A DNA stretch of 64,000 bases, taken from the NCBI GenBank assembly GCA_033558025.1, contig JAUCEF010000017.1:248001-312000 (forward strand). Direction: 5' to 3'. The position numbers and the translations under genes were made by a program. Shown here one piece after another: positions 1 through 11,064 of the stretch (position 1 is its first letter; each line of letters starts with the position of its first letter). Source of the DNA: Phytophthora sp. 'mugwort' (lineage: Eukaryota; Oomycota; Peronosporomycetes; Peronosporales; Peronosporaceae). The notes beneath the pieces were generated by a model. It ran no database searches. It worked only from the letters and a program-made list of their open reading frames with translations, and had not been told where the DNA came from.

Positions 1-446
1 TTGAGCGGAGGGAGTTCTGCACTTGGGTGCGGGGACCGGAGTGAAGACCACTTGAGCTGAAGAAGGAAGATTCGAAAGTGATTGATTTATCGGAGCTTAC
101 ACTACCTAGTCTACCAAATAGATATGCAGCCCTGCATCCAATCATTTGGTGCATCCAATCACCAACACTGCGCACTCGTCCAATCATCCTACTCGTCTAA
201 TCATCGATTGCGTAAACAACGTACCGTAAACATCGCGGGATCGTGTTGGACCGGTTCGGGTTAACCGGTTACTGGTACGCAGTACCAAAACCCGGCAACC
301 CTCAATAGGTCTGATAAAAGCACGTGTTTTACACACCACATGGAGCTATCAGATTTTTTGCACAAACAGTAGTATAATCGGCTAATCAAAACTCTGCCAG
401 GTTTTATTGTCGGTTTGGACAGCGAGGCGGTTCACAATGGAGGATA

Positions 447-1483
447 CTATTCAGCCATGCCGGCTTTGTATGCCATTGTCTGTACGTCCAAAGGCTGTAG
501 GAGATGCGTGGCGTTGGGCGGTAGAAACACTAGCATGATCTTGAGATGTACCGCGGCATCAACTATCTTCGGTGAGTAGTGGGAGCCACAGCCGTCAAGG
601 ATCAGGAGGAGCGGTCTTTGACAGTGGTTGGAACGCTGCCAGCAAAGTGCAGCCACTCTTCAAATAATGCCAAGTTCATGAAGCCCGATACAGACGTCGT
701 TACAGATGCACCTGGCACCTCGCAGCCTTCGATTAACCGCAGCGATACTGTCTTCCCTGGCAGGACGAAAGCGGGGGGAACAACGAAGCCCGCAGCACTT
801 CCGCATGCCACTATATTGAGATGAAACTTGGCTGTAGGCACCGTGGACCACACATCGCTGGAACCACGAACAACGATGACCCTCTTGCTCTTCATGTGCT
901 TCTGGAAAGCGGTCTCGTCCACGTTAAACACTCGTGAGCTATCGAGTTTCAGTTCAATCATCAATTTCGACAGAAAATTAAACAGCGTAGTAAGGTCAGA
1001 GGAGACCACAAAGTTGCGCTTCAGTGGCTGCGCTAGAGCAGATCTCCCCGTGAGCTGAAGAAATCGCCCCATAAAGCGGCGATACCACCCAACCTCCAAC
1101 ACTGCTACCGCACCCGAGCAGCAGCACCTCCTCTGCCTTGCGAATGATGACTGACCGACCGACGGGGTGACCCACAAGCTTCCGGTCGACCACCTAGTGG
1201 TAGATGTGGCGCTCAGTCAGCTCTGGGAAGAATGGCTTCGGGCCCGGGCGTGCTGTGCTGCGTAGCCCACTCTGTGCCGCTGCTCGCCAACCATTTTGGG
1301 ATGGTTAGTTCGTGAACACCAGTGGCGGTGGCGACAGCAGAAATCGTGCACCCTCCTTGGACTTGAGCCATGGTGGCTTGCTTCTTCTCGATCGTGTACG
1401 TCTTCGTCGCGTAAATTTGGAAATGAACAATCGAGAGCACTGCATCTTCGGAGTCTCCGAACCAGTCCGCACCACCCGTGCAT
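447..1483 (-). pseudogene. Pogo/Tigger-like DDE transposase, degenerate
   Basis: This is the remnant of a Tc1-mariner superfamily (pogo-type) transposase read on the minus strand in several broken frames. From the 5' end, a psq-like helix-turn-helix segment lies at about 1483-1217 (alanine-rich stretch around VATATGVHELTIPKWL). The DDE core follows at 1130-602, with the first catalytic Asp in FNVDETAFQ. The second half is at 656-447, with the second Asp in LLILDGCGSH and the pogo hallmark PPNATHLLQPLD. Stops and frameshifts separate the three pieces, so no full protein can be made. Terminal inverted repeats were not located with confidence. The family call is from motifs seen in the sequence; loss of function is inferred from the breaks. 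Confidence 0.8.
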
Positions 1484-1643
1484 TTAACGTTTGCGGCCAA
1501 CCAACTTGAATTAGTTTGTATAGGTTTCGTACTTAGCTTCATTTCAGTGAATGAATGAAAGAATGGCAAATACGGTATGCTCATTGAACAATAACGCAGC
1601 GGCCTCGACTTGATCTCACGACCTCTAACTGACCATTTACATT

Positions 1644-1821
1644 CCCCCCTCGCCAATTTAGTACTGTGCAAGCTAATAATTCATTAAACCTAATAAGTTG
1701 AGGCATACACCGATGTCGCTCCCTATGTTTTTTGTATGGAGAGTCCACGCATTGATAGCTAAGAAGTTGTTGTACATAGTACAAATAGCTTTAACCGAAG
1801 GTATTAAATTGGAGAGATGGG
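1644..1821 (-). repeat. MITE copy A (178 bp)
   Basis: A short non-coding element begins CCCCCCTCGCCAATTTA and ends with the diverged complement TAAATTGGAGAGATGGG. Its interior matches, in reverse complement, the element at 4832-5007: the segment from TTCATTAAACCTAATAAG to the GTCGCTCCCTA block is shared. Similar length, shared ends and opposite orientation make this a dispersed non-autonomous family. It encodes no protein. The superfamily is not assigned because the target duplication is unclear. Confidence 0.7.
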
Positions 1822-1919
1822 TCTGTAGCAGTAACCATAAATAAAAAACACGATAATACATGTCTCAAATTATTGTTGCGGTAATGCAAACGAATTTGTG
1901 CAAGCCTTACACTATCCTA

Positions 1920-3577
1920 CTCCGTCTCAAAAATGATGACACATACCACTATTTTGTCCGTCTCAAAATTGATGCACCAAATTAGGTTAGGTTTCACTAC
2001 GCTCGGCTGTACGATCTATGTGCGCTGAGAGAGAATAGCAGCGGTTTCTTGCGAGCACCGCAGTCGCAGCGGGAGTCGTCCCTCCCTCGCGAGCTTGTAC
2101 TTGCCCATGTGGAGCGGCTTGAACGCGTTGCCGCCGAGGCCCTAGATGCACGAGTCCATCGAGCCCTGCAGACTCAAGAAGGCCTTGTTTATCGTCGATG
2201 ACGGAAGCTCCCAGTACGCATCAGTGACAGCGTCAATCAGCTTGTCGAGGAGGCTGCGAGGAGCACGGAGGCGCTGGCGCGCTTGGATTGCTGTGAACAG
2301 CGAGATGTCCAAGGCGTTGAGATCGGGTGAATTCGACGGCTAACAGCGAAGCTACACGTTCAGGCCTTGCTGCAACGCCGAGGTCGTGAACTGCGGGTCA
2401 CCCGGGCTGATGTGTGCTGGGGCGTTGTCTTGCTGCACCAGGACGCGTTCGCTTGTGCTGGTCCATGGCAACCGCGCGCGGATCACCGGCAGCATCTTGT
2501 CCATCAGCATTGTCCGGTACGTCTCCTTGTTGACGCCGCCCTCCTTTGTCTCCATGGTGCCCGCAGGGCTTCGCACGCTGGACCGCACCGCCGGCTCGCG
2601 AATAACGAACGGCCAAATGCCCTGTTTGCCCTCAAACTGCTCCCGTAGATGATTTCCGTCGAGGGCGTGCAACCGCCGCCAGCGTCATCACCTTAGTGAT
2701 GTAGCGTTTCGAACGCACTTGGCGATGCGAAACTTCTTCACCAGGTAGGAGGTAGTAGCTGCATCTAACTTCTGTTAAATAAAACAGTTTTTCATCAACA
2801 TGAATATAGTCAAACATGTCATGAAAAAGCGGAGAAGTAGTGTTGAGATGCGCTGTACACCACGCTATCCTTGCCGCCTTGTTGGCGTCCGTCAGCAATG
2901 GCTTTACATTGCTGACGTGGGCCACTAGCTGCCCACCTTGCACACGCCATTGCAATGTGGCACGGGCTACACCGCACGCTGCAGATGCAGCCCGTAGCAT
3001 ACTCCACTGCACAAGCGGAGTCAGACGCAGCTTCTCCAGCTGAGCGGAGAGGTCCGCCATCGACTGGCCACGCTGATGGCGCCGCGACTCCGACCGCAAA
3101 CAGCCCGTCTTCTCCTCCTCTGCCTTGGCCCGCTTCCATACCCGCCCGATAGTCTGGCTTGATACCCGAAACTTGCCCGCCACCTCCTTGTTCGCTCCTT
3201 TGCGGAGCCTCCGTCGACCGACCACTGCAGCAACGACACCAAGACCTGCTCGCGCTCGCGGTCGGTCAGATCTCGTCTCTTCGTCGGCCTCGTTGATGGC
3301 ATTGCGCTGCCAATTACAAAATAAAAGGATGCTAGAGAGCGCTTTTGGTAGGCGGGGCGACATCTAAGCCTCATCTCCCCTTTCCCATCTCGGATTTGAG
3401 CTGTCCGCCATCCATTTGGACACAGCGACGTCAAATCTAACCGCTCTGTCTTAACCTAGTCACGGTTCGAACCGCACAACCGAACCGCGTCGTTTGAGAC
3501 TAATCGCGCTCTAATCAATTGCGTAATGACAAAATGCGCATAAAAAGCTATCCACGTGCATCATTTTTGAGACGGAG
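1920..3577 (-). mobile_element. Tc1/mariner-like element with TA target duplication
   Basis: The element is bounded by inverted repeats: CTCCGTCTCAAAAATGATG at the left (from 1920) and its complement ending GACGGAG at 3577. Each end is flanked by TA (1918-1919 and 3578-3579), the target duplication of Tc1/mariner elements. It carries one transposase gene on the minus strand. Length (1658 bp) fits a single-gene mariner element. A second partial end (GACGGAGTAG at 3584-3593) follows the right terminus. Confidence 0.85.
2045..3363 (-). pseudogene. Tc1/mariner-like transposase, broken
   Basis: DNA-cutting and strand-joining enzyme of the surrounding element. The N-terminal part (3363-2632) has a helix-turn-helix region (VSSQTIGRVWKRAK) and the first catalytic Asp in HVDEKLFYLTE. 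The second Asp is in VLVQQDNAPAH (2352-2672). The third is in SNSPDLNALD just downstream, after an in-frame stop near 2341. Spacing after the second Asp fits the DD34D/E pattern of mariner-type enzymes. At least one frameshift (near 2650) and one stop interrupt the gene, so it is not functional as read. Confidence 0.85.
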
Positions 3578-3593
3578 TAGTACGACGGAGTAG

Positions 3594-4831
3594 TACTGTA
3601 CTGTGTGCTGTAAGTTGAAGCTGCCCTTCACCGCCGTCCGCAGCCCGAGGAGTGTCATGCGCGCTGTGGCGCAAGCACCAGCCGATCGCAGCATCCCGGC
3701 GCCAGTACATGATCAATACTGTAGTAAGTGGTCATGTTAGACGTACAGCCATGGATCGGCTACGTATACACTACTTTTCCGCCGCACGCAATGCAGTGGC
3801 CAAACCCTCCATGGTGGTCCACCAATGGTGGAGTCCAACTGTGCACAGAGATCGTCGTCCAAGGCCCCAAAAGCATCCAGAGACGACCGGAAACTTGGCT
3901 GTCGTTCTCCCGGTGGAGCTTTCGTGCGTTCGTCGGGCGCTCCGCCCAGACGCCAAAGCTGAGCTCCGGTCCGGAGCCGCCGGAGTCGATTTGCCGCGTG
4001 TTCAGCGCGTATTGACGAAGTGGCCGGCAGAAACGGGCTAAGTGATGACTGCGATTCGCCGAGACGGGGCGTGTCGTGCCCTCGACAGCCCACTTGAGGC
4101 GACTCGCCTCAAGTCCAAAGCCTGGGGCTGTCGGTCGATTGTCACCGTCATCATGGAGGGCTGTGGACATGCTCATTGACACGTCGCGTGCAGTGAACTA
4201 TAAATACAGGCGGCCGGTACAGTATGAATTGCGACGACGGTCTCATAGTCTCGCCAACTCGTCACCGTCACACCGGCCAACCTGGGCAGGAACAGGGTCC
4301 GCATAGAGACAAGCCGCGCAGACAGCAGCGGCGTCCGTGCTCTCTTATCCGATGCAGTCAACACGGTCAACACGCCAAGCGCGAGTCAGCTGTCGCGCGA
4401 CCGTCACGGTCCGGTCCAGCCGGCAGCGTGTCCCTGATGGCATGAGAATCAGGTGCGGCCGAGAGGGAGGGAACAAAGAGCACCTCCAACACATCCAAGG
4501 GAGCTTGCAGAAGACGGATCCTGCGTGGCCGCAAAAGTTGGCAATGGCGGTTACGGGGTGAGGAATGACGCACGGTCTCATCCAAACTACTGTTAGGTCT
4601 TCCCATTACAATCGTTCGCATTGCATGGACAGTGTCCACTGTGGGTACTGGACATACGAAGCTTTCTGAAGAAACAAGCTCCCAAATTTTGGCTTGTTGC
4701 GAGATTTGGACGAACGTCTCGCCTAATTCAAAGAATACCTGTATAGACGCGCAAAAACATCGTGTGTTTCAAGTGCTGCTGCTGTGGTCTAAAATTACTG
4801 ACATACGGTGAAAGGACCATTCACTACAGAT
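3594..4831. other. Intergenic, no gene recognised
   Basis: Open frames of 60-140 codons exist on both strands (for example 3652-4041 plus and 3760-4182 minus) but overlap one another and show no motif. A perfect 10-bp hairpin (ACTTGAGGCG, three-base loop) lies near 4090-4113. Nothing else was seen. Confidence 0.5.
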
Positions 4832-5007
4832 CCCCCTCGCCAATTTAATAGATTCGGTGGAAGCTATTCGTATTATGTACAACAACTTAATAGCTATCAG
4901 AGCGGGGAATGAGCATACAAACAACCGTAGGGAGCGAAGTCGGTGGTGACTCAACGTATAGGTTTAATAAATTATTAGATTGCACAGCTACTAATTGGCG
5001 AGGGGGG
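4832..5007 (+). repeat. MITE copy B (176 bp)
   Basis: Begins CCCCCTCGCCAATTTAATA and ends CTAATTGGCGAGGGGGG, giving inverted repeats of about 16 bp. The interior is AT-rich and matches copy A (1644-1821) in the opposite orientation, notably around GTAGGGAGCGAAGTCGGTG. No coding capacity. Confidence 0.75.
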
Positions 5008-5265
5008 ACTTGAATTAAAGGAGCAGGCTATATAATTGACTCGATCTAATAATCGATGACGTGAAAGGAAGTGTCTGCACTTTTTCCGGTACACATGTAA
5101 GTGCGATCTCTATTGACGAAGCCAACGAGTCGTCGGACGAGAGCTTCCGATCGATCTCAAAAGATGTGCAGTGATGTGTTGTGTTGTTCTGCCGGTCTCT
5201 GCCGCATCTGTATTAAGTTTACTAGCTACTACGGTAATGTACAATGCTCTAGTCTCCAGACGTAT

Positions 5266-6039
5266 CTAGGCCACCCGCATTCGCTTGGTGCGCGGCTCGT
5301 TATTGTTGCCGTCGTCGGCCTCCTGATCACCACCGCTGTTCTTAGCCAGCGCAGCGTCCGCGGAAGCGGATTCCGTGAAGCTGTCGCCATTCGAGTGCAT
5401 CATGAGCGCGTTGAGTACACACGGATACTGACTCTGCTTTGCGTGCGCGGCGATCTGGCTGAGTGTGACGTTGACGACTGCGCGAACCGTCTCGCGGCCG
5501 ACGCACGTGTTGAGGATCTGCTCCTTGGGCAGCGGCCGATGCTCCTGCTTGAGCAGCAGAGCAGAGTTGAGCGTGCGTACGGCGTAGCTGCCTGAGAAAG
5601 CCTTGCGGAACTGGAAGCGGCAGTTGGGACACGTGCTGCGAAGCTTAAGCCACGAACGGATGCACGGCAGGTGGAACTGGTGACCGCACGGAAGCGACAC
5701 GAACTGCTCGTCGCCGCTCTGCAGCTCGCTCAGACAGATGACGCAGTCCTCGGTGCACGAGGAGCTGGAACAAGAGACGCTCGAGATGGGGCGTTTGGCG
5801 CCGGTGCTGCTGCAAGCGCGTTTGGTGCCGACTTTGGGGGTCTTTTCGCCGCGGTTGGTCCAGGAAGCGAGGTTGTCCATGACGGACTTGTCGGCGGGCG
5901 CGGCGTTCTTAAGGTGCGGCGAGATGTAGCGCACCATGAAGCGCACCCATGCGGGCGTGCGGAACATCTGCAGTACGTCGCGGATCAGCGCGTGCTCGGG
6001 TGCTACATACTGCACCTCCACGCGAACGGTGATATCCAT
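5266..6039 (-). CDS. RING-H2 zinc finger protein (putative E3 ubiquitin ligase)
   Basis: Predicted 257-residue protein. The RING-H2 domain spans residues 99-140: Cys99, Cys102, Cys118, His120, His123, Cys126, Cys137 and Cys140, reading CVIC, CGHQFHLPC and CPNC. Such domains bind two zinc ions and recruit E2 enzymes to transfer ubiquitin. The stretch before it is Ser-rich, and the C-terminus is acidic then basic (ends PRTKRMRVA), possibly a nuclear signal. The ATG at 6039 is chosen because an initiator-like promoter lies at 6105-6122 and this is the first ATG downstream of it; the open frame extends to 6228 but those codons would precede transcription. Substrate unknown. RING identity is certain from the motif; ligase activity is inferred from the family. 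Confidence 0.88.
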   Translation of the reverse strand: MDITVRVEVQYVAPEHALIRDVLQMFRTPAWVRFMVRYISPHLKNAAPADKSVMDNLASWTNRGEKTPKVGTKRACSSTGAKRPISSVSCSSSSCTEDCVICLSELQSGDEQFVSLPCGHQFHLPCIRSWLKLRSTCPNCRFQFRKAFSGSYAVRTLNSALLLKQEHRPLPKEQILNTCVGRETVRAVVNVTLSQIAAHAKQSQYPCVLNALMMHSNGDSFTESASADAALAKNSGGDQEADDGNNNEPRTKRMRVA

Positions 6040-6104
6040 GCCTGCTTCGGATTGGTCTAACAAAGATAATGGAAGTTGCGTTGCTGCGAAGTGTCGGAGC
6101 GGCC

Positions 6105-6122
6105 GCAAATGATCGAATGAGC
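6105..6122 (-). promoter_or_regulatory. Oomycete initiator plus flanking promoter region
   Basis: The minus strand reads GCTCATTCGATCATTTGC, close to the oomycete core promoter consensus (initiator GCTCATT followed by CATTT-type flanking region). It lies about 65-80 bases upstream of the RING gene ATG at 6039 and favours that start. Confidence 0.65.
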
Positions 6123-6129
6123 GGAGACG

Positions 6130-7976
6130 TGAGCAGCGCCACGGGCCGTTCGAAAAGAAAAGCCCGGCGTCTCTGGACCTCCCTCCAACTGGAGCACCCA
6201 CTAGCCCTAGCGCCCTAGCCCGCGCCACAACTGCCGCCGATTATGACCGCGCGGCAACGCCGCGAAAGGCGGCGGTCCGGCGCCCAGAGCCCGGACTCCG
6301 GTGCAACTGCAACCGCACTGCTGGGCCCAGTCAGTTTGACACTAGAGAGCTTGTCGCGCGGTGCTTTTCCCGCGAGATTTGAAGCCAAACTTGGCGGTGC
6401 GCCCGGCCGTTTCAAGACTGCGCAGCTCGGTCTTCCTTTAGGCAACAGCGTACTTATTATTATTAATAAGTACAAGGCAGGTTACCAAGTTGTACAGTAG
6501 TCCTGCCGAGATCGTTTCGCGGTGTTTACCAGCAACCCAGCCTCGCAAATCGCTGGCACGCTCTGTACGAGCGCGTATCCTAACCTTGGTCCCTCCGCCG
6601 CCACGGAAGATGTCGGTAGCGTTGCTGCAACAGACACGAGTCCCCCCCCCCCGTCACTACACTTGGAACCGTTAAACACTGCAATGAGTCTTCTTTACGG
6701 TCGATGACAGCGGAGTTAAGGCGCAGGCGATTGACGACGACGCCGCGCACGCTTTAATGGAGGCTGTAACACGGCGCATTTGTGGCCGTCGCAGTGGCGC
6801 GGCTCGACGATGCCAACTCGCCGACCTTAAGACCCAGCGGGGGTCCAGTTGCGGAGTACGTGAGTATTTTTCGCTTCACATATCTAGAATTTGCTACACT
6901 TCGCTGTAAGATGCCCAAATCGAGCAAGCGACGCCACTGCAAGACGACATGTAGAAAGAGCGGGGGTCCTGCACTCTGAGACAGCGGCACTGGCCCGCAA
7001 GGGCCCATCACAACGATCTCCGACCGCGAGCTGGGATTGCGGACGGATCTCGGTCCTGAGTTCATGCCACCCGCGCCACTGCCGTGCAGCGCATGGCCGC
7101 CATCATTGCGTTCTGTGCGTGATATGCGATACCGGGCAATGAAACAGCTTTTCGGGTTCAGCTCGGAGCAATGTTGAATGCACAGAGAGCGTTTGATAAT
7201 CGGTGGTCGCGACGCAATCCACAGTCGTGTCGTCGGAAAAGATAGTAAATGGCACCGACGCGGCGCAGCGAGCGACATCCCGCGGACCGTCGAGAAAGCA
7301 AGCGCGGTCCTGCAGCAGCGCAGCAGGTCGCTGACTCCGGTCGTGCATAGGGAGCTTCATTGTCATCGCTGCACTGCCGCGTATACCCCCGGCCTCGCGG
7401 TCCATAATCCGCTGAAACTGATTGCAGGCGTCGCGCAGCAAACTGCCACCGCCGCCGAGCTGGTAGCGGCGCGCCGCCTGCTGATGCTGAAGCGGTGGCG
7501 GAGGACGATGCAAAACGGCGATGTATCTGCTGCTGTTGTCTGCAGCAACTGACCTGGGTGACTCGGTGAGCAGCGGCGAGGTGTCAACGGTGGTACCGGT
7601 ACATGTATCAGCGTCCGTGGCACTTTGACGTGCACCCACAGGGTGACCCTCTGATCTAGCCGGCGAAGTTCACGATGGAGACGATGCCTTCTTCAAGTCT
7701 GCCTTCATGTCGCGAGGGACCCTGCAAACCGTGAATCCTCACCTGCCGACGGGCTGCCGTTCATTCGCCACGAGCTCCCGCGCGTCAGGGCGTCATGCTG
7801 ACGAATGCATTGCGAGAGAACTCTACAGTATCCATAAAGGCTTGCACGGAAAAGGGTAATTTTATGTGGTTGTTTTGATCGGTTGGTTCTCGACACATGT
7901 TGGACCATCATCTTCGCATGCGGCGGTAAGAGAAATTAGTATAATAATAATTGAGAGGAACAGACTGTTTATCAAA
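6130..7976. other. Intergenic, no gene recognised
   Basis: GC-rich sequence with overlapping open frames on both strands (the longest is 178 codons, minus, 7103-7639). None shows a domain or motif I recognise, and frames overlap in antisense, as expected of GC-rich non-coding DNA. May include old, unrecognisable transposon DNA. Confidence 0.4.
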
Positions 7977-8733
7977 CCATATCATTACGACTCCGACCGT
8001 CGCCGCATTTCCGACTAGCATCCGACCATATCACAGAATTTTATATTGCACCAAGTTGTGGAGGCTTTCGTAAAATAACATACGGCCCGTAATAAATCCC
8101 TTTGCAAATGTTGGCTCAACAATACGTGGCAGGCGTAATTACATCGTGCAAATAAGTGGCACACGTTCAAATTTGACTGCGCCATTTTGCCCAGCGACCT
8201 CAGTGATCGATTGACCACCTGACCTGGTAAATTGAGAGGTGGTCCCCATGGCACTTCTAAGAGGGTTGACGCTTTTCCACAAAGTACCGTGCTCGTTAAT
8301 CCCCGTCGATCCTCGAGTATCCCTGCGATGTTGTTGTCTACCCCCCCCCCTCCCACCATCGATGTAGCTCAGTGGAAGAGCTCCCGAAAGGGAAGGAGGT
8401 GGTTCGATTCCACTCACCGGTAAATTTCTCTATACAAGCGACAACCCTCTTAGAAGTGCCATGGGGACCACCTCTCAATTTACCAGGTCAGGTGGTCAAT
8501 CGATCACTGAGGTCGCTGGGCAAAATGGCGCAGTCAAATTTGAACGTGTGCCACTTATTTGCACGATGTAATTACGCCTGCCACGTATTAATGAGCCAAC
8601 ATTTGCAAAGGGATTTATTACGGGCCGTATGTTATTTTACGAAAGCCTCCACAACTTGGTGCAATATAAAATTCTGTGATATGGTCGGATGCTAGTCGGA
8701 AATGCGGCGACGGTCGGAGTCGTAATGATATGG
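7977..8733. repeat. Near-perfect inverted repeat, 292-bp arms
   Basis: Positions 7977-8268 reappear as the reverse complement at 8442-8733. I find two mismatches (the AC in GCTCAACAATACG versus TT in the other arm) and no gap. The 173-bp spacer holds a C-tract and a tRNA-like sequence. A single transcript across it could fold into a long hairpin. The arms encode no recognised protein; the right arm abuts the end of a Crypton relic. Confidence 0.93.
8358..8422 (+). other. tRNA-like sequence with shortened anticodon arm
   Basis: The segment has tRNA layout: acceptor ATCGATG pairing with CACCGGT (one mismatch, one G-T), D-stem GCTC/GAGC, and T-arm GGTGG-TTCGATT-CCACT. Box A (TAGCTCAGTGG) and box B (GGTTCGATTCC) match RNA polymerase III promoter consensus. 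Between D-arm and T-arm there are only 16 bases, forming a TCCC-GAAA-GGGA hairpin rather than a 5-7-5 anticodon arm. So it cannot decode as a standard tRNA. It may be a tRNA pseudogene, a SINE head or a tRNA-mimic. It sits in the spacer of the 292-bp inverted repeat. Confidence 0.6.
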
Positions 8734-8739
8734 CGTGTC

Positions 8740-10780
8740 GTATTTTAAAAGCGGCCTGAGTGCACCTTGGTGATGGAGTGGCGCGGGGTCTACAACCTTA
8801 TCGATTGCAAGACGTTGGTGGTAGGCGCTCATGAGGCCATTGAGGCTTCCCTCGCGATGCAGCCGACGAAGGTCCTTGAGCACAGCGCTAGATCCCGTTG
8901 ATGGTACGTTTCACGCGCGGAGGTACGCCACGACTTTGTTTGACGCTAGCTCTCCAAGCTGGCGGACATTATCCTTGTAGCTCGGTGACGACTCGTCGAG
9001 CGCGTATCCGTCTTCAGTAAAGAGCTTCATGAAGGCCATGAGCTGCTTGGCGTCAGACATCTTGTGCTTGTTAGTACTCAGCCATCCACGCGGAACTGCC
9101 GTGTACCACGCAAACCAGGTGTCGACGAGAGGTACCGTCTTCGATCGGCGTCGACACCACGGTGTGCTGATGTGCTCTCTACAGTGTTGATGCTTGTAGA
9201 CTTCTAGCAAGTTGATTCGATCCTCAAGGCGACTGTTGACCTTATATACCTTTCTACCAATGCAGTCTGATGATCGAACGCAACTTTGGCTTTCATGTTT
9301 CCTTTTTGTCAGGTCGTCTGCGGTGGTGTGAGCGGAAACAGTAGACCTCGTGAGTTGCTGTGTCCAAGCAAGCAGCTTGCTCGTGGTCACATCAGAGGCT
9401 TCGGCGCAGCGCTGGATCGTCGTCATCGCTGGCCCCTGCGCGTTGGTCTTCATCAGCGACGGGTAGTGGAGGACGATGGTTGCTGTCAGCATGTCTCTCA
9501 CAGCAGCGCAAACGTTGAAGGCCTTGTTACCCAGCGCATGACTCGCGTTGAAGAGCTTGTGGCTAACCTCCCTAATCTGTTCTTGTGTTGCCGAGTCGAA
9601 AACTTCCAGTGACGGAAAACAGAGGATTGCTTTGGCGCCATTCCGCTCAGTACCTTCGCGACTTAATGATCTTCTTTCGGAGTATTAAAGACGTAAGCGA
9701 AGGCTTTGTTCATCGTGGTCATGTTCCAAGCTCCGCGATCGAAGATCCACTGTTCCATCAGCTCCGAGCACACGTTGGCATGCTAGGCATCGCCGCGTCG
9801 AAACGAATGAGAGGTTAGCGGCTCTTCGACTCCAGCGGGTCCAGCGACACGATCGAGCAAGCGGTTAACAAGAGCGTGGATACCAACCGTCGGCATCGTG
9901 TAGACTGTGCTGCTTCTCGCCGACCCCTGAGAAGTACCTAGAGTGCCGGTGTCCTCAAGCAGGTCCAGTAACGGGATGGAGTCGGTCAGCTCAACGGGGA
10001 CGTCTTTAGACTGCACTGGCAAATGGTTGAGGAGCGCTGCGCAGGACGACGCCTGGGTGATCAAAGCCAGCGCAAGCGCCAGCAGCGGACAAGTCGCGAA
10101 GTCAGCATCGGGGAAGAGCGACAGTGCCTGCTCATCGGACGTCTTCATGCGGATGAAGATGAAGAACACGCCGCCAGCACCTATGGAGAGCAGCTGCTTC
10201 CGAACGAAGGTCAGGTCCGAAGCGCGGCAAAAGAGGTACCACAAGAGGCATAACAGAGCTACTTCTTGGTAGTCCAAAGCGCAGCTAGCCGTTGAATACA
10301 GATACCTTGTCATCTTCTTGAGATCCTCCTTCGTGAATACAACCGCCTTCTTGACAAATCCACCACTTTCGCGCTTGATGCAGTGCTGCTCAAGCGTGCG
10401 CCCCATGCTCAGCAGCTGCCGTGCCAGAGTGTCGCCTTGGACAGGATACTCGTCCAAAAGCCAACACTTCACCTGGCGGAAGTATTGAGCGATGGAATGG
10501 CGCGACAGGTGCTGCCCCCGCCCCCGTGCGCCTGCATGAAATGCCAGGTACACGCCAAACTTGTCCATCAGCGTCACTAGAATACCGCCTGCGCGACTTG
10601 GGTCCGCGACGACCAAAGCCCTGACATGCTCCATGCTCGTGCTCTGAGCGAAGAGGAAGCGCTCGAACGCCTTCATGGCCGTCGCTCGTGCGCACTTGGT
10701 GTTGGCGGGCTTCAAGTCGTTCAGGATCGTCGTTATTGGTCGGAGAGGCGTCAAAAATATGCGAATGATACGTGGCATAC
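8740..10780 (-). pseudogene. Crypton tyrosine recombinase, copy 1 (broken)
   Basis: Crypton elements move by a tyrosine recombinase without a DDE enzyme. Here the catalytic domain reads on the minus strand: the first Arg in LFCRASDLTFV (about 10240), the box II HSFRRG (about 9795), and the nucleophile Tyr in NKAFAYVFNT (about 9690). A C-terminal GCR1_C-like DNA-binding region follows (TWFAWYTAVPRGWLS, near 9110) and then a helical tail (LKDLRRLHREGSLNG) ending near 8745. Stops at about 9756 and 9666 and further frame changes break it. The same domain order is seen in the copy at 35403-37485. Confidence 0.85.
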
Positions 10781-11064
10781 CACAGTTTGTAGCACGATAC
10801 ACATATCTGGGCATCAGCTCCGACCAGATACGTCGGAATCGCTCTGCTTCCGACTACAACCTCTATTCGCGTTTTTTTTATTAGATGAAACTGAACAAAA
10901 TGAAGCGATTTGACTCGCCAAAAACTTTGAAACTGTTTTACATTGGCTAAAACGAATCGGAGAGGAATCGTATTGGCTAATATGCACCATACTATGATCC
11001 AGGTTGGTCGGAGAGACAATGTTATTCATCCATATCTAGGATATGACATTAATAGACTTTTAAG

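Noticed and set aside
6040..6228. N-terminal extension of the RING protein
   Set aside because: It lies partly upstream of the initiator at 6105-6122 and has no recognised sequence.
7103..7639. 178-codon minus-strand gene
   Set aside because: No motif, heavy antisense overlap and GC-rich background make it likely a chance frame.
8358..8422. A functional tRNA gene
   Set aside because: The region between D and T arms is too short for an anticodon stem-loop with seven bases in the loop.
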